Shown in pieces: positions 53,175 through 61,843 of a stretch of 64,000 bases of DNA. Origin of the DNA: Dyadobacter frigoris (GTDB lineage Bacteria > Bacteroidota > Bacteroidia > Cytophagales > Spirosomataceae); contig NZ_SZVO01000010.1 in the NCBI RefSeq assembly GCF_005280585.1, forward strand, positions 62,001-126,000, written 5' to 3'. A program made the translations under genes and the position numbers. The notes beneath the pieces were generated by a model, which saw only the letters and a list, made by a program, of their open reading frames with translations, made no database searches and had not been told where the DNA came from. The first letter of the stretch is position 1. Each line of letters starts with the position of its first letter.

Positions 53175-53726
53175 GTGAAAATTCCCCGATTACTTGATTC
53201 TAATAAAATTTCTATAAACAATTCAGGCGAGCCGCATCAGGCTGGTCATGAGCATCAGTTATTGGAAAAAAAGATTCAGGAACTCATTGAAGCTATTGAA
53301 GTTTCCAACATATCCAGCCAAAGTTCCAGACACTATCAGAAAAAGATTTCTGATGCATTCCAAAAATCTCTGCTTATACCCAAAGAACTGGCACCTTTTA
53401 AAGAACTGGATCAGGATAACAATTTGTCAAGAGAAGAGCTGCTTGAAGGACTGGAAAAACTGCTTTCGGAAAATACATTTGACAGTGACGTAAGCAAGAC
53501 ATACCTTCGCAAAAATACAATTCAAAAGGGCGTAATGTTTATTCTGGCTATACTGCTTATCATTGTGGGATTCGCTATGATCATTATGCCGGCGCCACCA
53601 AGCTTTGAAATTTTCACCGTTTTTTATTTTAATGCAAATGATGGAGTCACGATTATGGATCTGGTTTCATTACTCATTATTTTTGGTGGAGTACTTGTAT
53701 TTGTTCTAAATTTCAACAAAAAATGA
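53175..53726 (+). CDS. Two-helix membrane protein, first gene of the partner-switching operon
   Basis: A 183-residue protein I do not recognise. Residues 1-115 are hydrophilic and helical (QLLEKKIQELIEAIE is coiled-coil-like); two membrane helices follow at about 119-138 and 159-179, joined by a short loop with MPAPPSFEIF. The start is GTG at 53175; a 12-bp palindrome lies just upstream. Its stop overlaps the start of the response regulator/phosphatase gene (ATGA), so it is likely produced with it and may anchor or sense for it. Confidence 0.75.
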   Translation: MKIPRLLDSNKISINNSGEPHQAGHEHQLLEKKIQELIEAIEVSNISSQSSRHYQKKISDAFQKSLLIPKELAPFKELDQDNNLSREELLEGLEKLLSENTFDSDVSKTYLRKNTIQKGVMFILAILLIIVGFAMIIMPAPPSFEIFTVFYFNANDGVTIMDLVSLLIIFGGVLVFVLNFNKK

Positions 53727-54880
53727 TCACCCTTCCGGAATCTCCTGCATCTGTAAAAAAAATACTTCTGGTAGAAGACAACCTTCTTTTCAGAAAGGTT
53801 ATGGAGGCATCTTTAAAAAAAGCCGGCTATACCTGTGTATTGTGCGATTCTGCTTCGGCTGCCTTGCTTTTGTTGCAACATGAAATACCAGACCTGATAC
53901 TATCGGATTATGATATGCCGGAAATAAACGGTTTCGACTTTCGTCAGGCAGTTTTGCTGAATCCCAATATTCGGGATATTCCATTTGTGTTCCTTACTTC
54001 TTTTACCGACAATTCATTGGTTCTGGAAGGCCTGAATATGAACGCATTGGATTATATCAACAAAGAAACACCTCTGCCGGTTATCATTTCGAAGTTAAAT
54101 AATATTATAAAATCCCTGGAAAACGAGCACATCAGATCCATCCGTGAATTACGAATTGCAGCTGAAACGCTTAATGTAAAGTCTATTCCAACCTCAAGCC
54201 CAACAGTTCCGGGATTCAGGATTTATTTCTGGCATAAAGGTTACCGTGGTTATCCGGGAGGCGATTTTATAGATTTCGTTCAGGTCGATCAGCGGTATTG
54301 CTTTGCTTTTCTTGGCGATATAATGGGAAAAAAATGGAAGGCCTGGTTTTTCACTTTCGGATTTCTGAGCTATATACGTGCAGCGATCCGGTTTTGCGTT
54401 CTGGATAATGATTTCACACTGGATTCTATCGTCACTAAAATTAACAAACTGGTTTACCTGGATGAAAGTCTTCAGAATATTCTGTCGAGCCTGTCTCTTA
54501 TATTGCTTGACAGTGAAACCGGCGAAATTCATTATACCGGTGCGGGTGACCTGCCTCTGATTTACTTCAAACCAGCCGATTTAATTCCCAAAATGCTGCT
54601 TTCTTCTGGTTTGTTACTCGGCCTGCTTGAAGACGGAATGTATGACAAACAAATCATCAATATGAAAAGCGGCGACCAACTTGTTATTTTTACAGATGGG
54701 ATGATTGATATACCCTCCAACGGATCAAAGAAAAGTGATTATCCTTTCTTTGTAGAAAAAATCAGCCCGTTTTTAGGCGATCCGAATAGTTTTGAATTAA
54801 TAAAATCTAACGTTTTAGAAAGAATTGATGATAGTAACCAAATGGACGACGCCAGCATCATTTTTATAGAAAAACAATAA
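53723..54880 (+). CDS. Response regulator-PP2C (SpoIIE/RsbU-like) phosphatase
   Basis: A 385-residue fusion. The receiver domain (12-128) has acidic pocket E18/D19, phosphoacceptor D62 (SDYDMP), T92 and K114. A linker leads to a SpoIIE-type PP2C domain (about 165-383). Metal-binding aspartates are visible: D181 in PGGDF, D199 in GDIMG, D325 in FTDG and D375/D376 in MDDAS. The usual GHG after the second Asp is GKKW here. RsbU-like enzymes dephosphorylate a STAS antagonist; the next gene encodes exactly that. Start ATG 53723. Confidence 0.92.
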   Translation: MITLPESPASVKKILLVEDNLLFRKVMEASLKKAGYTCVLCDSASAALLLLQHEIPDLILSDYDMPEINGFDFRQAVLLNPNIRDIPFVFLTSFTDNSLVLEGLNMNALDYINKETPLPVIISKLNNIIKSLENEHIRSIRELRIAAETLNVKSIPTSSPTVPGFRIYFWHKGYRGYPGGDFIDFVQVDQRYCFAFLGDIMGKKWKAWFFTFGFLSYIRAAIRFCVLDNDFTLDSIVTKINKLVYLDESLQNILSSLSLILLDSETGEIHYTGAGDLPLIYFKPADLIPKMLLSSGLLLGLLEDGMYDKQIINMKSGDQLVIFTDGMIDIPSNGSKKSDYPFFVEKISPFLGDPNSFELIKSNVLERIDDSNQMDDASIIFIEKQ

Positions 54881-54885
54881 CCCTC

Positions 54886-55227
54886 ATGATACTTCAAGTT
54901 AACGACCTCGAAAATATTGTACAGGCAACTATTTTGCCGGAAGAAGCAAGTCTCGCAAATGCCGACATGTTTAAAGAAGAAATGATAACACTTATTGCCA
55001 ACGGCGCCAGGCTTATCATCGTAAGTTTTGAAAATGTGAACTACATAGACAGTTCCTTTCTTGGGAGCCTGGTGGTAGCTTTAAAATATGCAATGCCCAG
55101 AAAAACAGATATTTATCTGGTGGCATTGAAGCCGGATGTCAAAAATCTTCTCACATTGATCAGAATGGATAAAGTTTTTAAAATTTTTACAAGTTACGAG
55201 CAGGCCATGGAAACATTTAATTTGTAA
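54886..55227 (+). CDS. STAS domain anti-sigma factor antagonist-like protein (RsbV/SpoIIAA type)
   Basis: A 113-residue single STAS domain. The phosphorylation loop is NYIDSSFLGSLVVAL, with Ser56 or Ser57 as the likely site, followed by an amphipathic helix (ALKYAM). In partner switching the unphosphorylated form binds the kinase and releases its target. Start ATG 54886, 5 nt after the phosphatase stop; the kinase-like gene begins on the very next base after its own stop. Confidence 0.9.
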   Translation: MILQVNDLENIVQATILPEEASLANADMFKEEMITLIANGARLIIVSFENVNYIDSSFLGSLVVALKYAMPRKTDIYLVALKPDVKNLLTLIRMDKVFKIFTSYEQAMETFNL

Positions 55228-55797
55228 ATGAAAAAATATAGTCACACGAAGTCATTTATATTCCATAATAAAGCAGAAGGGTTAGCTTCGGTTGTGAGAA
55301 GCTGTGTCGAGTATATTGAGGAACAAAATGAGTTCTTGGGTGTGCCGGTCGCTATTCATTCAAAAATAAAATGGGCGATTACAGAATTATTGATCAACGG
55401 GGCCAAACATTCCGGCTCAGAAAAGAGCCGCCTGAACCTGAATTTCAATAAAAATAATCTGACTATCGAAAAAGAAGATTCCGGGACCCCACTTACCTTG
55501 AAAGTTAATTCAGGTACTTTGAAATTGTCGTGGCCGTTGGATGAAAATCTTGTAAATCAGCATTTTGAAGTATATCGAAATGGAATGGATTCGTTACGTG
55601 TTTTCACAGAAAATAAAAAAAGCGCTTTTTTTATCGTTGTAGAAGTTGAAGATGAAGAAATGCCCTTACTACTGGTAAACACCAGTGAGCATTTTGGGTT
55701 AATGATTATTGCGAAAGCCTCGGACCGGTTTACGTATTCTTATGAAGGAAAAACGAGGAAAAATGTATTTAGTATTAGTTTTGATTATCAGGCATGA
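55228..55797 (+). CDS. HATPase-type serine kinase/anti-sigma factor-like protein (RsbW/SpoIIAB type)
   Basis: A 189-residue GHKL ATPase. The N box is ITELLINGAKHSG (E53, N57, H61) and the G1 box EDSGTPL (D84, G86). The region where the ATP lid should be is unusually long and lacks an obvious GxGxG; a late EHFGLMIIAKASD may be the G2 box. RsbW-like proteins phosphorylate the STAS partner and bind a sigma factor or another target. No sigma factor gene is near. The ATG at 55228 follows the STAS stop with no gap; the stop overlaps the acyltransferase start by 4 nt. Confidence 0.83.
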   Translation: MKKYSHTKSFIFHNKAEGLASVVRSCVEYIEEQNEFLGVPVAIHSKIKWAITELLINGAKHSGSEKSRLNLNFNKNNLTIEKEDSGTPLTLKVNSGTLKLSWPLDENLVNQHFEVYRNGMDSLRVFTENKKSAFFIVVEVEDEEMPLLLVNTSEHFGLMIIAKASDRFTYSYEGKTRKNVFSISFDYQA

Positions 55798-56948
55798 GCG
55801 ATTTAAAAACCCAAAGGCACCGGTTCGAAGTTTTAGATATGTTTCGCGGAATATTCGCCTCGTTGGTATTTCTTTTTCATCTTGGCCCCTTTGCGGATAC
55901 ACGTATCCTTAACAACAGCTTCGTAGAAAATTCTGATATGTTCGTGGATTTCTTTTTTGTGCTAAGTGGCTTTGTAATCGCATACAGCTATCAGTCCATG
56001 CCTGATTTGCAATCATTAAAACTGTTTTTAACCAAACGGATTTACAGAATTTATCCGCTTCATTTCGTAATGTTATTAGCATTTGCAGGAATGGGAATAG
56101 CAAAAAATTTACTTAATCCTTATGTTAAAGTAAACAATCTTGTCAATCCGGCTAATACAGTTTATACCTTTTTCACTTCATTATTTCTGATTAATTCTAC
56201 ACCTCTTCCTGGCGTTAAAGATGTAAGCTGGAATATTCCTAGCTGGTCCATCAGTGCTGAGATGATCGCATATCTGGTATTTGGAATGCTGGTGGTTTTT
56301 ATCTGCTCTTCAAAACAGATATCGAGGCGCAATTCTTATTACCTTCTTGTGGTGGTGATATCCCTGACCGGATTGTGGTTTGTATCGGAAAGTTTTCAGA
56401 TCAATTATAGTTTTAATTACGGATTTCTGCGAGGGATTCTTGGCTTTTTCACAGGAGTTCTTTGTTTTAATCTTTTTAATCAAACAAACGAAGCGCTTAG
56501 GAAACTACCGGCTTATCTATTTTCTATTTCTGAAATAGTGACGATTACTGTGATCACAACTTGCATTTGCAAGGGAGAAGAATTAAAACCGCTGGGAGCG
56601 ATTTTTGAAGTTTTATTCTTTGCCTGTATTTTTATTTTTTCGTTCGAAAAGGGAATTATTTCTTCCGGTTTAAAAAACATTGGGCTTTTGAAAAAACTGG
56701 GACAATACTCCTATTCCATTTACATGACCCACGCTTTTCTGATCAGTATATTCAATGTCTTGTTTATTAGAATAATTAAATTACCTCCGACTTCCTATTC
56801 GTGGTTATTTATTCTGAATTTTATATTGATCTACTTCGTATCCGCGTGGATGTATAAAAATGTTGAAATGAGATTTCAGTATAAAAAGTCAAAAAACACA
56901 AATGGCGGAAAGGAGAATGCACAAGTTGAATTAAGAGGAGATATTTGA
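55794..56948 (+). CDS. Acyltransferase family 3 (OafA/YrhL-like) membrane protein
   Basis: A 384-residue integral membrane acyltransferase with about ten helices. It opens with RHRFEVLDMFRGIFASLVFLFH, containing the R-G and H of the catalytic region, then FFVLSGFVIAYSYQ and RIYPLHFVMLL, all standard for the family that O-acetylates or otherwise acylates surface glycans. SYSIYMTHAFLI is the late conserved block. The start ATG 55794 overlaps the stop of the RsbW-like gene (ATGA), tying its translation to the partner-switching module. The 3' end overlaps the flippase gene by 18 bp in convergent orientation. Confidence 0.92.
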   Translation: MSDLKTQRHRFEVLDMFRGIFASLVFLFHLGPFADTRILNNSFVENSDMFVDFFFVLSGFVIAYSYQSMPDLQSLKLFLTKRIYRIYPLHFVMLLAFAGMGIAKNLLNPYVKVNNLVNPANTVYTFFTSLFLINSTPLPGVKDVSWNIPSWSISAEMIAYLVFGMLVVFICSSKQISRRNSYYLLVVVISLTGLWFVSESFQINYSFNYGFLRGILGFFTGVLCFNLFNQTNEALRKLPAYLFSISEIVTITVITTCICKGEELKPLGAIFEVLFFACIFIFSFEKGIISSGLKNIGLLKKLGQYSYSIYMTHAFLISIFNVLFIRIIKLPPTSYSWLFILNFILIYFVSAWMYKNVEMRFQYKKSKNTNGGKENAQVELRGDI

Positions 56949-58289
56949 TTTTTTTGAAACAAATTTCAGCCAATATGTTTTTACTATTATTACTGCTTCT
57001 GTATAACCGGTAGTAAAAACACTTAAAATACCAAATGGTTGAAAACGGTTAAGTCCCCAATATCCGATACTTATTCCGATAAAAGTAGGCACAATATTAG
57101 CCAACGCAACGCCATAAATGTTACCAGTTAAATATATACCGGTAAATGTTGCCGATACACTACCAACCAGCATTAATATTACCTTAATAAAGTTAATCTT
57201 AGGCTGATGAATAACATCGAGGGTTAATGCAAAAAATCTATCCAGCGGATACAACAAAGCAAAAGTCATAAAAAGACGCATGATATTGGCAGCTTCGGTA
57301 CCGACATATTTACTACCTCCTATTATTTGTATTGCAACATCAGCCAAAACTACCGCCCCCAGGCAAACTGGCAAAAGTGCCACAGTAATAAGGCCGGCAT
57401 ACCGCTTCATAGTATGAATAACCAATTCCTTATTTTCCGCATTATATGCAGCAGAAAGTTCGGGCATTCCGGTTGCAGCAAAACTTCTTAAAGGTATCTC
57501 TATAATTTCCATAAGGCGCTGGCCCAGATTGAACACCGCCAAGGCTGCCGGCCCGAGCATGAAATTTACAATCATAGTATTAGATGTACCGAACAAATTT
57601 GAGCTCAATGTTGTGCCAACACTATATTTACCGAAGTGAAAGATCTCACTAATACACGTCCAGGTTCTATATTTAAAATCTGAAATTCTTGACCAACCTA
57701 TAAACATTGTGAAAAGGCTTGTAAACGAAGCTCCGGCCAAATAAGCATAAATAATGTTTTGCAAACTAGCTGTTTTTGTGAGCGTCATTACAATTACAAA
57801 AAAAATAAATATACCTTGAGTTAAAAATCGAATGTATAATAAATGATCGAATCGCTGTTCAGCCTGAACCACACACGAGGAAATAAAGGAAGGCAATGAG
57901 GCAACGTATATTATGCCAAACCATTCTATGAACAACAACACAGATGGATTCTCAAAATAAGATGACAAAAGATATGCCGGAATATTTAATAAAACCAGAA
58001 TAGCAGTTATTGCCCCTCCAATAAACCAGGCCGATCCAACCACTTCCCTTTTTCTCTCAACTGTCGCCCCTGAGTAAAATTTGATAAAAGCAGTAGTTAG
58101 AAATCCAGATCGAAAGGTATCTACAAGAAGAAGAATTGAGAGAAAAAACACCCACATACCTATGCTGGCCACAGAAAGTGCCCTGTATAAAATAATCATA
58201 TTCAGCATTCCCAATACTGACATTATTCCGTTTCCTGCAAGCGAAAGGAAATGTTTATTTCTTAATTTTTGTAAAAGTTGAGAAGCCAT
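56931..58289 (-). CDS. Wzx-like polysaccharide flippase (oligosaccharide transporter)
   Basis: A 452-residue protein with about 12 membrane helices and the MOP-superfamily layout of lipid-linked oligosaccharide flippases: it begins near LSLAGNGIMSVLGMLNMII and has the family segment FNLGQRLMEIIEIPLRSFAATGMPELS about residues 245-270 (quoted in part). It should turn lipid-linked glycan units to the periplasmic face. Start ATG 58289. Its last 18 bp overlap the acyltransferase end. It is divergent from the GT-C gene at 58463, with 173 nt between. Confidence 0.88.
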   Translation of the reverse strand: MASQLLQKLRNKHFLSLAGNGIMSVLGMLNMIILYRALSVASIGMWVFFLSILLLVDTFRSGFLTTAFIKFYSGATVERKREVVGSAWFIGGAITAILVLLNIPAYLLSSYFENPSVLLFIEWFGIIYVASLPSFISSCVVQAEQRFDHLLYIRFLTQGIFIFFVIVMTLTKTASLQNIIYAYLAGASFTSLFTMFIGWSRISDFKYRTWTCISEIFHFGKYSVGTTLSSNLFGTSNTMIVNFMLGPAALAVFNLGQRLMEIIEIPLRSFAATGMPELSAAYNAENKELVIHTMKRYAGLITVALLPVCLGAVVLADVAIQIIGGSKYVGTEAANIMRLFMTFALLYPLDRFFALTLDVIHQPKINFIKVILMLVGSVSATFTGIYLTGNIYGVALANIVPTFIGISIGYWGLNRFQPFGILSVFTTGYTEAVIIVKTYWLKFVSKKSNISS

Positions 58290-58462
58290 TTAACATTGAG
58301 GAGTAAACCAATTTTTTGCTGAGAAAAAAGTAAATATGACATTTTTTATTGATCAATTTTCTGGTAACTCTAATTATTTCAACGGTTCATTCAACTAATT
58401 TAATTTTTATTTAGAATTTTTGCCACAAAAGGCGTTAATTTATATGACAGTTTACTCAACTT

Positions 58463-60118
58463 ATGATAAAAGACTTTACTCGATTTTCAGCCTTATTTAA
58501 ACGCATATCCCCAATACTAATAATAATCCTGTTGGCAGGTGTTTTCTTTCGCATTTTCCATTACTTTGATAACCGGTCACTTTGGGAGGATGAAGTATTC
58601 CTTGCATCAAGCCTGGTCAGAATGTCTTTCCATGATCTTGCCACTCTCCCATTAGATTATCAACAACGTGCACCTATTGGTTTTTTATGGTTAGTTCGAT
58701 TAAGCGTCATTCTCTTTGGGAATAAGGAAATGTCTTTAAGATTATTTCCTCTTATTTGTGGAATATCTTCTATAATCTTATTTGTACCTGTTGCAAGGTA
58801 TTTCGTTCGAAGTAATCATGGAGTGATGGCGGCTGTCTTTATTGTTGCTATAGCGCCTCCCCTGATTTACCATTCTGTGGAAGTAAAACAATATGGTACA
58901 GAATTTCTGGCATCAGTATTGTGTCTATTTTTATATGTTCATTTTTATCAGAAAAACGGAATTAAAAACTTGCTTGTCTGGGGGATCACAGGGGGAGCTA
59001 TTTTGTGGATCTCCTTCTCGGCACTATTTATTTTAGCAGGAATTGCAATTGCCGTTTCGCTGACATTTTTAATAAAAAAGGAGTGGAAAAATTTGTTTCT
59101 CCATTTAATTCCTTTTTCCATTTGGCTGTTCAGCTTTGCTGTTCAATATGTTTTTTTTCTAAGCAAGTTTCCTGAGGAAGAATGGCTCCTCCAATTCTGG
59201 CGGAACAGAGAGGCGTTTATGCCTATTCCACCAAAGTCTTTACATGATATTTTATGGCCGTTTATTCAAATTTACTCTTTAATTAGATATCCTTTGGGGT
59301 TAACCTGGATCGATCTGGATTATAAACATGAATATAATCCTATATTACGCGTCATGTTGAGACAACCCTTTTTACCAATTCTGGTTGGCCTTCTCGGTCT
59401 AAAAGAATTATTTGTCCGTCAAAAACAACATTTACTTCTATTCGCATGCCCGGTGATCCTGGCTCTTATTGCATCGTCATTGGAGCTTTATCCGTTAAAA
59501 GAAAGATTAACTGTATTTCTTGCTCCAATATTTGTAATTGTTGTTGCAAAAGGGGTGGACGCGGTCTATCGGCTTCGAACTCATTCCACCATGAAAAATA
59601 TACTAATTATAGTCTTAATCGGAGCTCCGCTTTTTAATTCGACACGTCAGATTATTAATACTTCTCTGTTTGGCGATTACAAAAAATCAAGACAACGAGA
59701 AGCCATGCAATACATTCAGCAACGGTACAAAAAAGGAGATGTTGTTTATGTTTATTGGAATAATCTGCCTTCTTTTCTTTATTATGTCCAAACTTACAAC
59801 TTTTCCTTCAACACCATTTATGGAAAGGATTTCAGGAAAACATCAACTGACTTTAGAAGTTATTTTAACAGCCTGCAAGCTGATTTTAGTAAAATTAAGG
59901 GGAATGAAAGGCTCTGGTATGCCTACAAACCCTACAATAGTCTAAAAATTGGGGATATCGAAAACCGTCCCAACTGGTATTATTACAATGTAGATGCAAA
60001 TTCGAAAGTGCTTGATGAGTTAGCGAAATTAGGTTCGGTTAAAGTCTCGTATCCTTCATCAGATCAGGAAACAGATATTCGGCTCATCTTATATGAACTT
60101 CCACTACAAAAAAAATAA
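58463..60118 (+). CDS. GT-C fold membrane glycosyltransferase (GT39/ArnT-like)
   Basis: A 551-residue membrane protein with about 10-12 helices. The first periplasmic loop after helix one carries an acidic motif, RSLWEDEVFLASS (about 40-52), as expected of the catalytic DE of GT-C enzymes that use polyprenyl-phosphate sugars. The C-terminal 150 residues are soluble and periplasmic. It could add a sugar to a lipid-linked glycan or a protein; substrate unknown. Start ATG 58463. Three GT2 genes follow in the same direction. Confidence 0.82.
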   Translation: MIKDFTRFSALFKRISPILIIILLAGVFFRIFHYFDNRSLWEDEVFLASSLVRMSFHDLATLPLDYQQRAPIGFLWLVRLSVILFGNKEMSLRLFPLICGISSIILFVPVARYFVRSNHGVMAAVFIVAIAPPLIYHSVEVKQYGTEFLASVLCLFLYVHFYQKNGIKNLLVWGITGGAILWISFSALFILAGIAIAVSLTFLIKKEWKNLFLHLIPFSIWLFSFAVQYVFFLSKFPEEEWLLQFWRNREAFMPIPPKSLHDILWPFIQIYSLIRYPLGLTWIDLDYKHEYNPILRVMLRQPFLPILVGLLGLKELFVRQKQHLLLFACPVILALIASSLELYPLKERLTVFLAPIFVIVVAKGVDAVYRLRTHSTMKNILIIVLIGAPLFNSTRQIINTSLFGDYKKSRQREAMQYIQQRYKKGDVVYVYWNNLPSFLYYVQTYNFSFNTIYGKDFRKTSTDFRSYFNSLQADFSKIKGNERLWYAYKPYNSLKIGDIENRPNWYYYNVDANSKVLDELAKLGSVKVSYPSSDQETDIRLILYELPLQKK

Positions 60119-60168
60119 TCCCCCGGTTTTGATTTCATTTATATATTTTCCAACGTTATCTAACAGAC

Positions 60169-61038
60169 ATGAGTTTATTTGGTTTACCGAAATGGATTTT
60201 ACCACACCTATTTAAGGATAAACAATTTCAGGATTTAACCGATTTGGAAATTGAAAATCTTAAATTGTCAATCAGCCGGTTTAAAGAGGAGCAGCCTGAG
60301 ATTTCTGTCGTGATTCCAGCGTGGAACGAGGAAAATAATATTTATCGTACCCTTTCTTCTTTGTCAAATAGCACAACAGGCTATAAAGTTGAGTTGGTTG
60401 TCATCAATAACAACTCCACAGACGCAACTCAGCTGGTGCTTGACAGACTAGGTGTTCGAAACTATATGCAGCCTATTCAGGGAACACCATTTGCCAGACA
60501 AATGGGCCTGGAGCTGGCTCGCGGCAAATATCATCTTTGTGCTGATTCCGATACGTTCTATCCACCGGACTGGATCGACCTTATGGTTGCACCAATGGTT
60601 AAGGATTCTGGTATTACAGGGGTTTATGGAAATTATTCGTTTATTCCTCCCGAAAATCAAAGCAGATTTGGCCTTTGGCTATATGAACAATTCGCCGGCA
60701 TAATGATTCAAATCCGTAAAAAGAACAAAGAATATCTGAACGTATACGGTTTCAATATGGGATTCGTAACTGAAATTGGCAAATCCACTGGTGGTTTTAA
60801 AGTAAGTGGTTCGAGGGTTTATGCGAACATTGTTGGAAGCGATTATCAAAATGAAGCGGAAGATGGAAGAATGGCACTAAATTTAAAAAAGGCAGGTAAT
60901 CTAAAAATGGTTACATCCTCCCGGGCCACGGTCTTCACATCTCCGCGTCGACTTTTGGATGACGGAAGTATTGCCAAAGCTTTCTTGAACCGGGTAAAAA
61001 GACAATTAAAAGGAATGCGTAACTACCTATCCAAATAA
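60169..61038 (+). CDS. GT2 glycosyltransferase with canonical DxD
   Basis: A 289-residue soluble or peripheral enzyme. SVVIPAWNEENNI (46-58) and VINNNSTDATQ start the GT-A fold; the metal-binding motif is DSD (126-128) in CADSDTFYPPDW; ED in NEAEDGRMALNLKKAGNLKM is the likely catalytic acidic region. Start ATG 60169, 50 nt after the GT-C gene and 12 nt before the next GT2. Confidence 0.9.
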   Translation: MSLFGLPKWILPHLFKDKQFQDLTDLEIENLKLSISRFKEEQPEISVVIPAWNEENNIYRTLSSLSNSTTGYKVELVVINNNSTDATQLVLDRLGVRNYMQPIQGTPFARQMGLELARGKYHLCADSDTFYPPDWIDLMVAPMVKDSGITGVYGNYSFIPPENQSRFGLWLYEQFAGIMIQIRKKNKEYLNVYGFNMGFVTEIGKSTGGFKVSGSRVYANIVGSDYQNEAEDGRMALNLKKAGNLKMVTSSRATVFTSPRRLLDDGSIAKAFLNRVKRQLKGMRNYLSK

Positions 61039-61050
61039 CTAAATTAACCC

Positions 61051-61827
61051 ATGGAGCATATTTTTCCGGATACTACTTTGCTTATAACGCACTATAACAG
61101 AAGCGGATCGCTAGAGCGTTTGTTGTCAACCTTTGAAAATCTAAACTGTAAATTTTACGAAATTGTAGTTTCAGATGATGGCAGTCGCCCAGAACATCTA
61201 AACAAGGTAGTTGCCATCAAAGATCGTTTTAATTTTAACTTGGTCACTACACCAATTAATAAAGGACTCGGCAATAATATTAATAAAGGGCAGGACATGG
61301 TACGGTCACCCTACACGTTGTACGTTCAGGAAGACTTTCAGCCGTCGGATATTTTTCCAACTCATTTTGAAGATGCACTGACCTTTATGCATGAAGATTC
61401 AAATCTGGATATTGTAAGATTTTATGCATACTTCATTTATCCAAATTTAAAGCCTTTCAAAAAGGGTTACTCAGAAATGGTATTTTCAAAATGGGACATG
61501 AATCATATTAAATTTTATTATTACAGTGATCATCCACATTTACGGCGCAGCAATTTTTTAGACAAATTTGGCAGATATCCGGAAGGTTTAGATGTAAATG
61601 TTACAGAGTACAAAATGGCAATCAATTTTTTGAAAAACAGAGGCAAAGGCCTGTTTTATAACGAGTTCACAACATTATTTTATCAAAAAAATTCACCTGA
61701 TGAACCTAGCACCTTTGACAGGCCAGATTGGAAATTAAGTAAAAACCCATTGGTAGTTATTTCAAGGCTTATTTATTTGCGCTACCGCTGGTTAAAAAAC
61801 ACGATAGATCTGGCATTAGCGAAATAG
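61051..61827 (+). CDS. GT2-like glycosyltransferase, tandem copy 1
   Basis: A 258-residue GT-A protein. LLITHYNRSGSLERLL and VVSDDGSRPEHL (41-45 SDDGS) mark GT2. The place of DxD is taken by QED (93-95, YVQEDF). A distinctive middle block is YSDHPHLRRSNF, followed by KFGRYPEG, VTEYKMAINFLK and FYQKNSPDEPST. Copy 2 shares all of these, so the pair arose by duplication. Start ATG 61051. The sugar and linkage are unknown. Confidence 0.87.
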   Translation: MEHIFPDTTLLITHYNRSGSLERLLSTFENLNCKFYEIVVSDDGSRPEHLNKVVAIKDRFNFNLVTTPINKGLGNNINKGQDMVRSPYTLYVQEDFQPSDIFPTHFEDALTFMHEDSNLDIVRFYAYFIYPNLKPFKKGYSEMVFSKWDMNHIKFYYYSDHPHLRRSNFLDKFGRYPEGLDVNVTEYKMAINFLKNRGKGLFYNEFTTLFYQKNSPDEPSTFDRPDWKLSKNPLVVISRLIYLRYRWLKNTIDLALAK

Positions 61828-61843
61828 AATGACTTTCTAGACT

